38,902 nt of DNA from an uncultured Bacteroidota bacterium (GCA_903861145.1 CAIOTH010000088.1:1-38902); one strand, 5' to 3'. Positions 16,210 through 25,322 are shown, counted from the stretch's first letter. Made by a program: numbers and translations. The notes: generated by a model not told the origin, from the letters alone.

Positions 16210-16932
16210 ATGAGAAACCAAATTATAAAATTGATTCCTGTTGTAGCAGTAGCTTTAGTTTTAGCTTCATGCGGCAGAGATGTTAAGGAACCAGGCAGAA
16301 TTTATATGCCCGACATGACTTATTCAAATTCCTACAAAGCGTATACTGCAAGTGATATAGCTACGCCTGAAGGTAATTTTATGTCGGCACGCTATCCTGC
16401 TGCAAAAACTATTCCTTACGGATACATTCCTTCTGACTCTGCAGTTAGAAGAAACCCTGCCTACCTGATGAGCTACGTGGCAAAAAACCACTACACCCAT
16501 TCTGCCGAAAACTGGCAGGCAGAGTTTGACCGTGCAGGCAAAGAAATTAAAGACCCTCTTCCTTATACCGACGAGAACAAGACCGAAGGAAAGAGATTGT
16601 ATGATATTAACTGTACTCCATGTCACGGCTCAGGCGGCGAAGGTAATGGTCAGTTAGTTGAATTGCCTGGTGGCGGCGATGGCCCTTTTACCAGCAGGCC
16701 ACCGGCTTACAAAACACGTATACCCCAGGTTAACGATGGTAACATATTTTACGTGGTTAGTTACGGAAAGAACATGATGGGTGGCTATGGATTCCAGTTA
16801 AATGTTAAAGAAAGATGGCAGGTTATTCACTACATTAAAAGTTTAGCAGGCATAACCGGCGATGCAACCGGTGCCGGTGCAATAGCTAGTGCGGCACCAG
16901 TAAAGGAAGAGCCAAAAAAGAAAAGTAAGTAA
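16210..16932 (+). CDS. actE: alternative complex III subunit ActE, monoheme cytochrome c lipoprotein
   Basis: ActE carries the heme that hands electrons to the oxidase. The 240-residue precursor has a lipoprotein signal (VALVLASC, lipid-bearing Cys21) and one CTPCH heme site (135-139) in a cytochrome c domain of about residues 122-217. Met residues in GKNMMGGYGF (about 192-201) probably supply the axial ligand. A charged Lys/Glu tail ends the protein. In Flavobacterium the ACIII and aa3 oxidase form a supercomplex in which this subunit contacts CuA; adjacency of coxB here fits that. Confidence 0.95.
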   Translation: MRNQIIKLIPVVAVALVLASCGRDVKEPGRIYMPDMTYSNSYKAYTASDIATPEGNFMSARYPAAKTIPYGYIPSDSAVRRNPAYLMSYVAKNHYTHSAENWQAEFDRAGKEIKDPLPYTDENKTEGKRLYDINCTPCHGSGGEGNGQLVELPGGGDGPFTSRPPAYKTRIPQVNDGNIFYVVSYGKNMMGGYGFQLNVKERWQVIHYIKSLAGITGDATGAGAIASAAPVKEEPKKKSK

Positions 16933-16966
16933 TTAGGCATTTAGAAATAACTGAAACAGATATACG

Positions 16967-18370
16967 ATGAAGGAAACGTTTGAATTTACCGCTAAGTTGA
17001 AGAGAACCCTCTTCTACATGATGGGAGCCGGTGTTGTTGGCATACTCATTCTGCTGCTGTACCCACATAACCAACATGCACGTTTGTGGTCTAACATACT
17101 TGCTTGTACATACTACTTTACGGGTATAGGTTTGTTTGGCATGTTTGCAGTATCGGCCGGGCAAATTGCTTATGGTAGCTGGCAAACTTTGGAGAAGAGA
17201 ATTTTCCTTTCGCTTTCATCTTTCGCGCGTATTGGTGGGTTTATGTTGGCGGGTATCCTAATTCTTGGTGTATTGGGCGTTCATAATCTTTACGAGCACG
17301 TTCATACCATTACCCACTCGCCTGTAACACCTGAAACTACAACCAAGATGATTTATTTCGCCCCGGCGTTTTGGATTGGCCGTGTGTTGGTTTACGCTAC
17401 CCTTTGGTGCATCTTTTCAATAGTATTAAATAACTTCTTTGCTAGAACCGATCAAACTGACCCTAAAGTTTACAAGCGTTCTAAATTACTTTGTGCAGCT
17501 TTCATCGTTGTATTCGCTGTAACCGAATCAGCTATTAGCTGGGATATGATTATGAGCCTTGACACCGGTTGGTATTCAACACTGTTTGGCTGGTATAACT
17601 TTGCAAGCTACGGATGTGCAGCATGGGCAATGACTATTTTGTTGGTTATCTACCTTAAATCAAAGGGCTACTTAGAGAGAGTTAACGAAAACCACGTTCA
17701 CGACTTAGGTAAATTGCTTTTCGGGTTTTCAATCTTCTGGTCATACCTTTGGTTCGATCAGTTTATGTTACAATGGTTTGCCAATATACCTGAGGAAACA
17801 AGCTTTTGGGTTAAACGTTTTGGCACTGGCTATTTTAAGTTTACAATTTTCTTAGCGTTAGCCATCAACTTCCTTTTCCCTTTATTATTCCTTATGAAGC
17901 GTGGTGCAAAGCGTAACTTTAAAGTGGTTGGTTTTGCCGCAGCTATGCTAATTGTTGGCCACTACATAGACTTCTTCAATTACACTTTTGTTGAGTCTGG
18001 TTGGAACAAAGAAGCAGTTGAGGCTAAAAAGAAAGAAGCATTAAAAGGTTCTGAAAAAGTAGTTCTGTATGCACAGGCTGCTGAAGAAAAGAAAGGCACA
18101 ACTACCGATGCAACTCCGGCTAAAGAAAATACTGCGGCTGTAGCTTCTGAAGTGAAAGAAGCGAAAAAAGGCGAAGCTGAGGGTGGCGAAGAAGCAGAAA
18201 AACCTGAATTGACTTTTTCGGGTATTGGTATAGCTGAGATGTTGGTATTCACCGGCTTTTTAGGTGTATTCTTATTCATGTTTTTCAATAACCTGGCTAA
18301 GCGTCCTATTATACCTGAGAACGATCCGTATTTGAAAGAGAATGAGAAATTAGAAGTGATATATTCTTAA
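16967..18370 (+). CDS. actF: alternative complex III subunit ActF, NrfD-like membrane protein
   Basis: ActF is the second NrfD-type membrane subunit, paralogous to ActC. It has 467 residues and about ten TM helices, with recognisable elements GWYSTLFGWYNFASYG and FWSYLWFDQFMLQWFANIPEE typical of ActF. Between the last two TM helices (about residues 346-415) is a Lys/Glu/Ala-rich charged insert with low complexity. The last TM (AEMLVFTGFLGVFLFMFFNN) follows the insert. Start ATG at 16967; coxB follows 36 bases downstream. Confidence 0.95.
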   Translation: MKETFEFTAKLKRTLFYMMGAGVVGILILLLYPHNQHARLWSNILACTYYFTGIGLFGMFAVSAGQIAYGSWQTLEKRIFLSLSSFARIGGFMLAGILILGVLGVHNLYEHVHTITHSPVTPETTTKMIYFAPAFWIGRVLVYATLWCIFSIVLNNFFARTDQTDPKVYKRSKLLCAAFIVVFAVTESAISWDMIMSLDTGWYSTLFGWYNFASYGCAAWAMTILLVIYLKSKGYLERVNENHVHDLGKLLFGFSIFWSYLWFDQFMLQWFANIPEETSFWVKRFGTGYFKFTIFLALAINFLFPLLFLMKRGAKRNFKVVGFAAAMLIVGHYIDFFNYTFVESGWNKEAVEAKKKEALKGSEKVVLYAQAAEEKKGTTTDATPAKENTAAVASEVKEAKKGEAEGGEEAEKPELTFSGIGIAEMLVFTGFLGVFLFMFFNNLAKRPIIPENDPYLKENEKLEVIYS

Positions 18371-18406
18371 TGAGCATTTGATAAACAGAAAGAAACATAA
18401 ATCATC

Positions 18407-19528
18407 ATGATAGCATTTTTAAGTTTTGCAATAGTTGTGTTGTTGTTCACGGTGCTGGTGTTAACCGCTAAGGCCGGTGAAGTGGCTACCGAGTTGAATG
18501 ACGGTAATAGAAACTACGTAAACCAAAGCCGTATTAACGGGTATTTATTACTGGCCTTTTTGGTGCTTATGTTTGCAGGTTCGGCATACGCCTTTAAATG
18601 GTTAATGCCCGTAATGTTGCCAAAAGCAGCTTCTATACACGGTTTAAAAACCGACTTTCTGTTTAATGTCACCATGATTATCATTTTGGTGGTAGCTGTT
18701 CTCACACAGGTAGCGCTGTTCTACTTTGCATACCGCTATAACGAGAGCCGTGTTAAGGAGGCTTACTTCTACGCGCACAATAACACTTTGGAAATTGTTT
18801 GGACCATTATACCAACTATCGTATTAACCGGTTTGATTTCGATGGGTATGTATGAGTGGTTCAGCATTTTTAATAAAGACAGCCGCGACCCCAAAATGCT
18901 TGTAATCGAAGCAACTGGCAAGCAGTTCAACTGGATGCTTCGCTATTCAGGTAAAGACGGAAAATTTGGCGAGAGAATTATTGATACCGCGCACGTAACA
19001 CCAACCAACGAGTTAGGCATTAACTGGAACGACCCTAAGAGCCACGATGACTTTATGAGCGACAAACTTTACCTGGTTAAAGACCGTCCGACATTAATGA
19101 AATTAGGTGCACAGGATGTTATCCATAGTTTCTATCTGCCTCACTTCCGCGTTAAAATGGATTGCGTTCCGGGAACTCCAACGGAGTTTTACTTTACACC
19201 TACCATGACTACTGAGGAAATGCGTCAGTATCTTAGCACTCAACCATGGTGGCAAGGCGTTAGCCCTGAAACAGGCCAACCACGCTGGCAAACTTTTAAA
19301 TATGAATTGGCTTGCGCCGAGTTGTGCGGAAAATCGCACTTTGGTATGGAGCGCGAGGTAATTGTTGTTACACAAAAAGAATACGATGAGTGGTTGAACA
19401 AACAAACATCGCTTTACGATGCTACGGTTAAACCAGCGGTGACTAAAGAAGAAACACCGGCTCCTGCGGCAGCCGATTCGACCAAAGCGGGCGATAAAAA
19501 AGCCACAGCAATGCTTATTAAAAAATAA
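18407..19528 (+). CDS. coxB: cytochrome c oxidase subunit II
   Basis: Subunit II carries the binuclear CuA centre that receives electrons. The 373-residue protein has an enlarged membrane part with about four TM helices (3-20, 44-62, 84-107, 128-150) where two are usual. The cupredoxin domain follows. CuA ligands are complete: His240 in VIHSFYLP, Cys303, Glu305, Cys307, His311 and Met314 in CAELCGKSHFGM. There is no CXXCH, so this is not a caa3-type fusion. The C-terminus is Ala/Lys-rich. Located between actF and coxA in the same direction. Confidence 0.96.
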   Translation: MIAFLSFAIVVLLFTVLVLTAKAGEVATELNDGNRNYVNQSRINGYLLLAFLVLMFAGSAYAFKWLMPVMLPKAASIHGLKTDFLFNVTMIIILVVAVLTQVALFYFAYRYNESRVKEAYFYAHNNTLEIVWTIIPTIVLTGLISMGMYEWFSIFNKDSRDPKMLVIEATGKQFNWMLRYSGKDGKFGERIIDTAHVTPTNELGINWNDPKSHDDFMSDKLYLVKDRPTLMKLGAQDVIHSFYLPHFRVKMDCVPGTPTEFYFTPTMTTEEMRQYLSTQPWWQGVSPETGQPRWQTFKYELACAELCGKSHFGMEREVIVVTQKEYDEWLNKQTSLYDATVKPAVTKEETPAPAAADSTKAGDKKATAMLIKK

Positions 19529-19558
19529 ATTTTTAGAGAGAACTTAAATAACTGTTAC

Positions 19559-21370
19559 ATGCAAACTTCTCATTCTGTTGAACACGCTGGCGCTGATACT
19601 GACCACATCCACGGTCATGAAGAGCACCACCATGAGGAAACATTCCTGACGAAATATATTTTCAGCCAGGACCATAAAATGATCTCCAAGCAATTCCTTA
19701 TCACCGGTATGTTTTGGGGTGTTGTCGGAGGATTGCTTTCGGTGCTATTCCGTTTGCAATTAGGTTTCCCGAATGAGACATTCCCTTTCCTCGAAAGCTT
19801 TTTGGGCAAATGGGCTGAGGGCGGAAAAATAAGCCAGGAGTTCTACTACGCCTTAATTACCATGCACGGAACTATATTGGTGTTCTTCGTGTTAACAGGT
19901 GGTTTGAGCGGTACTTTTGCTAACCTGCTTATTCCTTACCAGATAGGTGCACGCGATATGGCCTCACCCTTTATCAATATGCTTTCTTATTGGTTCTTTT
20001 TCTCAGCGGGTTGCGTAATGTTGTTTTCGTTCTTTATTCAAACAGGCCCTGCTTCTGGTGGTTGGACAGCTTACCCACCGTTGAATGGCTTAAGAAATAC
20101 TGGTGTTAACCTGGGTTCGGGTTTAGGCTTTGATATGTGGGCGTTAGGTATGTCTTTGTTCATCGTATCATCGCTGTTAGCAGCTTTGAATTATGTTACC
20201 ACAGTATTGAACCTAAGAACAAAAGGCATGACCATGATGAGATTGCCATTAACTGTTTGGGCATTAATGTTCACCGCTATCGTAGGTATCCTTTCTTTCC
20301 CTGCGCTTTTAGCTGGTGTTGTTTTGTTAGAGTTTGACCGTTTGCTTGATACAAGTTTCTATTTGAACAACATCATCATCAACGGACAATTGTTGGGCTA
20401 CAAAGGTGGTTCACCTATTTTGTTTGAGCACTTATTCTGGTTCCTTGGCCACCCTGAAGTTTACATCATCATACTACCGGCTTTCGGTATTGTATCCGAA
20501 GTATTAGCAGTTCACTCTCGCAAACCAATTTTTGGTTACAAAGCGATGGTTATCTCGTTAATTTCGATTTTGATCCTTTCGTTCATCGTTTGGGCTCACC
20601 ACATGTTCGTTACAGGTTTGAACCCGAATTTGGGCGCTATCTTCACGCTGTTTACGCTGTTAATTGCAATTCCTTCGGCCATCAAAGTGTTTAACTGGAT
20701 AGGCACTATTTGGCGCGGTAAAATCAGGTTAACTGCTGCTGCCCTCTTCGGTATTGGTTTCGTTTCAATGTTCATCTCTGGTGGTTTAACAGGTATCATC
20801 CTGGGTAACTCATCTATCGATATTCAATTACACGATACCATGTTTGTGGTAGCCCACTTCCATATAGTAATGGGTATCGCTGCCTTCTTTGGTATGTTCG
20901 CCGGTGTTTATCACTGGTTCCCTCGTCTGTATGGTCGTTATATGAACGAAACATTGGGTCAGATACACTTTTATGTAACCCTGATTGGTGCATATTGTAT
21001 ATTCTTCCCTATGCACTTTATGACAGGTCTGCCAAGAAGATATTACAGCTATACCAATTTCGAGTCGTTCAACAACTTTAATAACCTGGCCGCTTTCATG
21101 AGTATAGTTTCTATCATCGTATTCTTAGCTCAGATTCTGTTCGTGGTTAACTTCTTCTACAGCATATTTAAAGGAAGAAAATTGGAAGGCGAATACGCTA
21201 ACCCATGGGATTCAAACTCGTTAGAGTGGACTGCACCGGTTGAAAGAATTCACGGAAACTGGTCAGGCGATATACCTGAAGTTCACAGGTGGCCATATGA
21301 TTACAGCACTAATGGCAGGGCATTTACCCCTCAAACCGAACCATTGAAAACTGGAGAAAAAGCTCATTAA
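19559..21370 (+). CDS. coxA: cytochrome c oxidase subunit I (heme-copper, type A1)
   Basis: Subunit I reduces O2 and pumps protons. The 603-residue protein has twelve TM helices and all metal ligands: His103 (heme a, TMHGT), His298 with Tyr302 in GHPEVY (CuB and the cross-linked Tyr), His347/His348 (CuB, AHHMF), and His433/His435 (heme a3 and heme a, AHFHIV). Glu300 of the GHPEV motif marks the A1 subfamily with a D-channel. The N-terminal 28 residues are unusual: eight His and many acidic residues, before the first helix. The ATG at 19559 is chosen by spacing from coxB. Confidence 0.97.
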   Translation: MQTSHSVEHAGADTDHIHGHEEHHHEETFLTKYIFSQDHKMISKQFLITGMFWGVVGGLLSVLFRLQLGFPNETFPFLESFLGKWAEGGKISQEFYYALITMHGTILVFFVLTGGLSGTFANLLIPYQIGARDMASPFINMLSYWFFFSAGCVMLFSFFIQTGPASGGWTAYPPLNGLRNTGVNLGSGLGFDMWALGMSLFIVSSLLAALNYVTTVLNLRTKGMTMMRLPLTVWALMFTAIVGILSFPALLAGVVLLEFDRLLDTSFYLNNIIINGQLLGYKGGSPILFEHLFWFLGHPEVYIIILPAFGIVSEVLAVHSRKPIFGYKAMVISLISILILSFIVWAHHMFVTGLNPNLGAIFTLFTLLIAIPSAIKVFNWIGTIWRGKIRLTAAALFGIGFVSMFISGGLTGIILGNSSIDIQLHDTMFVVAHFHIVMGIAAFFGMFAGVYHWFPRLYGRYMNETLGQIHFYVTLIGAYCIFFPMHFMTGLPRRYYSYTNFESFNNFNNLAAFMSIVSIIVFLAQILFVVNFFYSIFKGRKLEGEYANPWDSNSLEWTAPVERIHGNWSGDIPEVHRWPYDYSTNGRAFTPQTEPLKTGEKAH

Positions 21371-21394
21371 TAATTATAATTAGCAATAATAACA

Positions 21395-22294
21395 ATGTCG
21401 AAAACAATATCCATAGCACTTAGTCCCTTTGCGGTTGTATTGCAAAAGGTTAAAGACTATGCCCAGTTGGCTAAGCTAAGGCTTAGTTTCCTGGTGGTAT
21501 TCTCGGCCGTTATTGGGTATATTTTTGGCGTTACGGGATATTATCCCTTCTCGAATTTATTGTGGCTTGCTTTAGGCGGCATATTAGTAGTTGGCGCTTC
21601 AAATACTATTAACCAAATTATTGAGCGCGATATTGACAAGTTGATGGCGCGCACGCAAAACCGTCCGCTACCTGCTGAACGCATGAATACATTAGAAGCT
21701 ATTTTAGCTGCAGGTGTAATGGGCATTGCCGGCATACTGGTGTTGACTTATTTCTTCAATCCCATTTCCGGAGTATTAGCGGCTATCTCTTTATTGAGCT
21801 ACGCATTTATTTATACCCCTTTAAAAAGGGTTTCATCAATAGCAGTTTTTGTTGGCGCTATACCTGGTGCACTTCCGCCAATGATTGGGTATGTATGTGC
21901 TACGGGTAGAATTGATTTTGTTGCCGTCGTATTATTCAGCATTCAGTTTATCTGGCAATTTCCCCACTTCTGGGCAATTGCCTGGGTATTGTTTGACGAT
22001 TACAAAAAGGCAGGCATTATGTTGTTGCCTTCTACCAGCGGTAAAACCCGCATGAGCGCTATACACAATGTAATTTATTGCGCGGTGTTATTGATTGTTT
22101 CAATGATTCCGTATTTCTTTAATATGGTGGGCCTGGTGGCAAATATTTTTATTGCTGGCGTGGGCGCTATGTTTTTATTAATGGCCTATAATCATTACAG
22201 AAAATGTGATGACGCGTCGGCCCGCATGTTAATGTTTGGTTCGTTTATTTATTTACCGGTTATGCAACTGGCTTTGGTTTTAGGGAAAATGTGA
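21395..22294 (+). CDS. ctaB: protoheme IX farnesyltransferase (heme O synthase)
   Basis: CtaB adds a farnesyl group to heme B to give heme O, the precursor of heme A in aa3 oxidases. The 299-residue UbiA-family membrane protein has about nine TM helices and the prenyl diphosphate/Mg site NQIIERDIDKLMARTQNRPL (about 73-92) with its Asp residues, plus the second loop DDYKKAGIMLLP. The gene lies inside the oxidase operon, and its TGA stop overlaps the start of coxC (TGATG at 22292-22296), suggesting coupled translation. Confidence 0.95.
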   Translation: MSKTISIALSPFAVVLQKVKDYAQLAKLRLSFLVVFSAVIGYIFGVTGYYPFSNLLWLALGGILVVGASNTINQIIERDIDKLMARTQNRPLPAERMNTLEAILAAGVMGIAGILVLTYFFNPISGVLAAISLLSYAFIYTPLKRVSSIAVFVGAIPGALPPMIGYVCATGRIDFVAVVLFSIQFIWQFPHFWAIAWVLFDDYKKAGIMLLPSTSGKTRMSAIHNVIYCAVLLIVSMIPYFFNMVGLVANIFIAGVGAMFLLMAYNHYRKCDDASARMLMFGSFIYLPVMQLALVLGKM

Positions 22295-22920
22295 TGGAAT
22301 TAACTTTGAACAACAACGAGCTTATTAGGGACAAAACAGAATACACCGGGGTACACCCGTTGAAATTTGCTTTGTGGATAGGTATGGGCACCATTGCCAT
22401 GTTTTTTGCCGCCCTTACCAGTGCGTTGCTAATCAAAAAAGGCGATTTCAGGGTTTGGGAAAGTTTTAGGTTGCCGAACATTTTTATGTATAGCACTGCG
22501 GTAATTGTTGCAGTAAGTGTTACCATGCAATTGTCGCTAATGAGTTACAAGCAGGCAAAGTTTGCGCGCTTTAGATGGCTCCTTGCTTTTTCATCTGTAT
22601 TAGCCGTGCTGTTTTTGGGTTTACAATTATGGGGCTGGCATACATTAAAAGAAATGGGTTTACCATTAGCCGGTAACCTGGCTGGTTCTTTTGTTTACCT
22701 GCTTACTTCAATGCACGGCGCGCACATTGTTGGCGGTCTGGTAGTGTTGTTCATTTTTTTGGTTTATGCCATACGGTCGCGTAAAGACCCTATTTATGAA
22801 TTAAGGGATATCATTAATCCAAAACGTCAATTGCATCTTGAATTGCTGGTTAATTACTGGCACTTTATCGATATCATTTGGGTTTATTTATACGTTTTTC
22901 TGATTTTAAATTATCAATAA
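22294..22920 (+). CDS. coxC: cytochrome c oxidase subunit III, first copy
   Basis: This is a subunit III-type membrane protein of 208 residues with five TM helices. Family elements are HPLKFALWIGMGTIAMFFAAL at the start, LTSMHGAHIVGG in the third part, and the C-terminal NYWHFIDIIWVYLYV. The ATG at 22294 overlaps the ctaB stop; a GTG at 22291 would add one residue. Subunit III stabilises the core oxidase. It lies directly before a second subunit III gene, an arrangement known in Bacteroidota. Confidence 0.93.
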   Translation: MELTLNNNELIRDKTEYTGVHPLKFALWIGMGTIAMFFAALTSALLIKKGDFRVWESFRLPNIFMYSTAVIVAVSVTMQLSLMSYKQAKFARFRWLLAFSSVLAVLFLGLQLWGWHTLKEMGLPLAGNLAGSFVYLLTSMHGAHIVGGLVVLFIFLVYAIRSRKDPIYELRDIINPKRQLHLELLVNYWHFIDIIWVYLYVFLILNYQ

Positions 22921-22941
22921 GCAAAAGTTTAAATATTTAGC

Positions 22942-23664
22942 ATGGCAGCAGAAGCTACATTACATCACGGTCATGGTACCGAAAATACCGCGGGCCACGG
23001 GCACCAGGACGATAAGGACTTATGGCAGGGGGGGCATTCGCCTTTCCGTATAGGATATGGTAAGGTAATGATGTGGTATTTCCTTATTTCAGATACGTTT
23101 ACGTTTGCCTCTTTCCTGATTGCCTACGCTGCAGAGCGTTTTGCCAATTCGGCAGCATGGCCTAAAGCGGCTGAAGTTTTCAGCTCAATACCTGTTCATG
23201 CTTTCGGTCTTGATAAATTACACGCACCGTTGGTGTTTGTAAGCTTTATGACCTTCTTACTAATCCTTAGTTCGTACACCATGGTACGCGCGGTGCAGGA
23301 AGGTTATAGAATGAATAAGTGGGGTGTGGTAGCCTTTTTGGTTCCAACTATTATTTGCGGTATCATGTTCTTGGGTTGCCAGTATTTGGAATGGACACAC
23401 CTTATACGTGAGGGAATGACACCTACATCGGCATCTTCATTAACCAAAGTAATATTGTTTGGTAACCTGTTCTTCGTTATCACTGGTTTCCACGGTATGC
23501 ACGTGTTGGGTGGGGTGGTATTGAATACATGGCTTGCAGTTTCAGCCGCTAATGGCAGATTTGATAAGGTGGGCCATTACGAAATGGTTGAAAAGCTTGG
23601 CCTTTACTGGCACTTTGTGGATTTAGTTTGGGTTTACGTATTCCTTTGCTTTTATCTGCTTTAA
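22942..23664 (+). CDS. cytochrome c oxidase subunit III, second copy
   Basis: A second subunit III homolog of 240 residues, with the hallmark GFHGMHVLGG and C-terminal YWHFVDLVWVYVFLCFYL. It is clearly diverged from the preceding copy. The first 35 residues form a polar, His-rich extension with six His (8, 9, 11, 19, 21, 32). Five or more TM helices follow. It is 21 bases after the first copy and probably both are built into one oxidase, or they serve alternative assemblies; sequence does not decide. Confidence 0.92.
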   Translation: MAAEATLHHGHGTENTAGHGHQDDKDLWQGGHSPFRIGYGKVMMWYFLISDTFTFASFLIAYAAERFANSAAWPKAAEVFSSIPVHAFGLDKLHAPLVFVSFMTFLLILSSYTMVRAVQEGYRMNKWGVVAFLVPTIICGIMFLGCQYLEWTHLIREGMTPTSASSLTKVILFGNLFFVITGFHGMHVLGGVVLNTWLAVSAANGRFDKVGHYEMVEKLGLYWHFVDLVWVYVFLCFYLL

Positions 23665-23706
23665 TAGATTTTGAAAGACAATTTCTTAACTGAAAAATAA
23701 ACTGAT

Positions 23707-24081
23707 ATGAATTTCGACGAACCGGTACAAGGACACCTTCATTGGGACGATAATGAATATAGCTTCGGAAAAAAAGAAGCTGTTAGAACTATTGCTATCC
23801 TTTCGGTAGTAACGGTTGTTGAGGTGGGTATTGCTATCTCCTATGACGCGTTTTCTACCGATGGTGGAAAATATAAGTGGGGAATAAGCTTGTTGATGGC
23901 TATCTTCTCGGTTATTAAAGTGATTTTTATTATGGGAACCTTTATGCACTTAAAGCATGAAAAAAAAGGCTTTATCCTTACCTGCCTGTTGCCATTTTTG
24001 TTTTTGATATGGGCCATAATAGCCTTTACTTTCGAAGGCTCCAGCTGGGAGATGATGCGCGGTTGGTTGAACGCCTTCTAA
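23707..24081 (+). CDS. coxD: cytochrome c oxidase subunit IV family protein
   Basis: This 124-residue protein has three TM helices (about 23-42, 57-83, 91-112) and the prokaryotic subunit IV signature (KVIFIMGTFMHLKHEKKGF). It is an accessory subunit of heme-copper oxidases that supports assembly. Last gene of the act-cox cluster: a terminator follows 20 bases after the stop. SCO1-type and DUF420 genes, often found next in this phylum, are not present here. Confidence 0.88.
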   Translation: MNFDEPVQGHLHWDDNEYSFGKKEAVRTIAILSVVTVVEVGIAISYDAFSTDGGKYKWGISLLMAIFSVIKVIFIMGTFMHLKHEKKGFILTCLLPFLFLIWAIIAFTFEGSSWEMMRGWLNAF

Positions 24082-24100
24082 ATTTCACAAATCTTATATT

Positions 24101-24132
24101 TAATGGCTCCGTTTTCGGGGCCATTATTTTTT
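24101..24132 (+). terminator. Rho-independent terminator of the act-cox cluster
   Basis: The stem TAATGGC...GCCATTA (24101-24107 with 24120-24126, further G-C pairs inside) encloses a T-rich loop and is followed by TTTTTT (24127-24132). It lies 20 bases after the coxD stop. Confidence 0.85.
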
Positions 24133-24188
24133 ATATTAGCCCTTCTATTTAAAGAAACACAATAATTAAGCTGCTAAAGATTAAACCT

Positions 24189-25052
24189 ATGAGAACATGC
24201 TATTTAGCAACTATTGCACTTTGCTTTATTACCATTACCTCTTTTGCGCAACAAAAGGGAACTACCCCAAACAAACCTGCCAGGGCTCAAACAAAAAGAG
24301 CCCCTATCGACACCGGTAAGTTTGTGCTGGTTGATGGCGGTACCTATAAAATGGGTACTGATAAAGTTGTTGAAGCCGTTGAGGGCCCACCGCACGATGT
24401 AACCGTAAAAAGCTTTTGGCTGGCTAAAACCGAAATGACTTTTGAAGACTACGACAAGTTTTGCTACGATACTAAACGCGATACTTTGGGCTCTATTGGT
24501 TGGGGACGTGGCAAGCAACCCGCTATTTGGGTATCGTGGAATGAGGCCATTGCATATTGCAATTGGTTAAGTGGAAAGGAAAAGCTTTCTAAATGCTATA
24601 AAATTGACACAGCCGGGCATGTTACCTATTTAGATACCGCTAAAGGTTACCGATTACCCACTGAAGCCGAATGGGAATTTGCAGCCCGTGGCGGTAACAA
24701 AAGCAAAGGCACTACCTATGCAGGTAGCGAGAATATAAATGATGGCGTTTGGTATGCCTCAAATTCTAACGGCCGGGCCCATGCGGTGGCCGAAAAAGCA
24801 CCGAACGAACTTGGCTTGTATGATATGAATGGAAACGTATGGGAATGGCTTTGGGACATTTACGACGGCAGCTACTACCGTACTTCGCCTGCCGATAACC
24901 CTGAAGGCCCTGCCACCGGCCCTTACCGCGTAATGCGCGGGGGTGCTTTTTACAATAACGCCAATTATGCCCGGGTGTTTACCCGCCAAAATAGCTATGT
25001 GGTTTTCCGCCAAAACAGCGTGGGGTTCCGTATCGCCCGCACCTTCTACTAG
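24189..25052 (+). CDS. exported FGE/SUMF1-fold protein, non-catalytic
   Basis: The 287-residue protein begins with a signal peptide (cleavage after SFA, about residue 20). A complete formylglycine-generating-enzyme-type C-lectin-like domain follows (about 45-287): FVLVDGGTYKMGTD, WLAKTEMTFEDYDKFC, WVSWNEAIAYCNWLS, YRLPTEAEWEFAARGG, GLYDMNGNVWEWLWD, YRVMRGGAFYNNANYARV and NSVGFRIAR. The cysteine pair that catalyses formylglycine formation, expected after RGGxF, is absent (Tyr-Asn-Asn there), so it is not a sulfatase activator. Bacteroidota use this fold in surface and gliding proteins such as GldJ/GldK; this one lacks a lipobox. It stands alone after the oxidase terminator. Confidence 0.9.
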   Translation: MRTCYLATIALCFITITSFAQQKGTTPNKPARAQTKRAPIDTGKFVLVDGGTYKMGTDKVVEAVEGPPHDVTVKSFWLAKTEMTFEDYDKFCYDTKRDTLGSIGWGRGKQPAIWVSWNEAIAYCNWLSGKEKLSKCYKIDTAGHVTYLDTAKGYRLPTEAEWEFAARGGNKSKGTTYAGSENINDGVWYASNSNGRAHAVAEKAPNELGLYDMNGNVWEWLWDIYDGSYYRTSPADNPEGPATGPYRVMRGGAFYNNANYARVFTRQNSYVVFRQNSVGFRIARTFY

Positions 25053-25205
25053 TAACAAATTCGCAACGTTTTTAAAACCGTCTGTTGTTAAACAAACATT
25101 ATCATTTCCTAAAGGCATTGTACGCTTTTAGGTATATCCATTGGTGAGTTTAACAGAGCCTAAAACACTGGTTTTAGAAGAATTAACGTAATTCATTTTT
25201 TAAAT

Positions 25206-25213
25206 TATCTTTG
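25206..25213 (+). promoter_or_regulatory. -7 promoter box of the first RRM gene
   Basis: TATCTTTG matches TAnnTTTG exactly. No clear TTTG lies 19-21 bases upstream. Transcription from about 25220 would give a leader of about 100 nt before the ATG at 25323, long for this genome. Confidence 0.5.
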
Positions 25214-25236
25214 TAACCGTTTAAAAAGCGAGCTCC

Positions 25237-25275
25237 TAACCGGGCCTCATAAAGCTTCCATTTTTGAACCGGTTA
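25237..25275 (+). promoter_or_regulatory. stem in the leader of the first RRM gene
   Basis: TAACCGG (25237-25243) and CCGGTTA (25269-25275) pair perfectly across 25 bases in the predicted 5' leader. It may be an RNA-level control element, for instance temperature-dependent or bound by the RRM protein itself. This is inference from pairing only. Confidence 0.3.
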
Positions 25276-25322
25276 AAGACGTTGTTTTAAGCAGTATTTT
25301 TTAATCAGTTATTTTCTAAACA

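Noticed and set aside
24189-25052. Sulfatase-activating formylglycine-generating enzyme
   Set aside because: The fold is present but the active-site cysteines are not, and no sulfatase gene is nearby.
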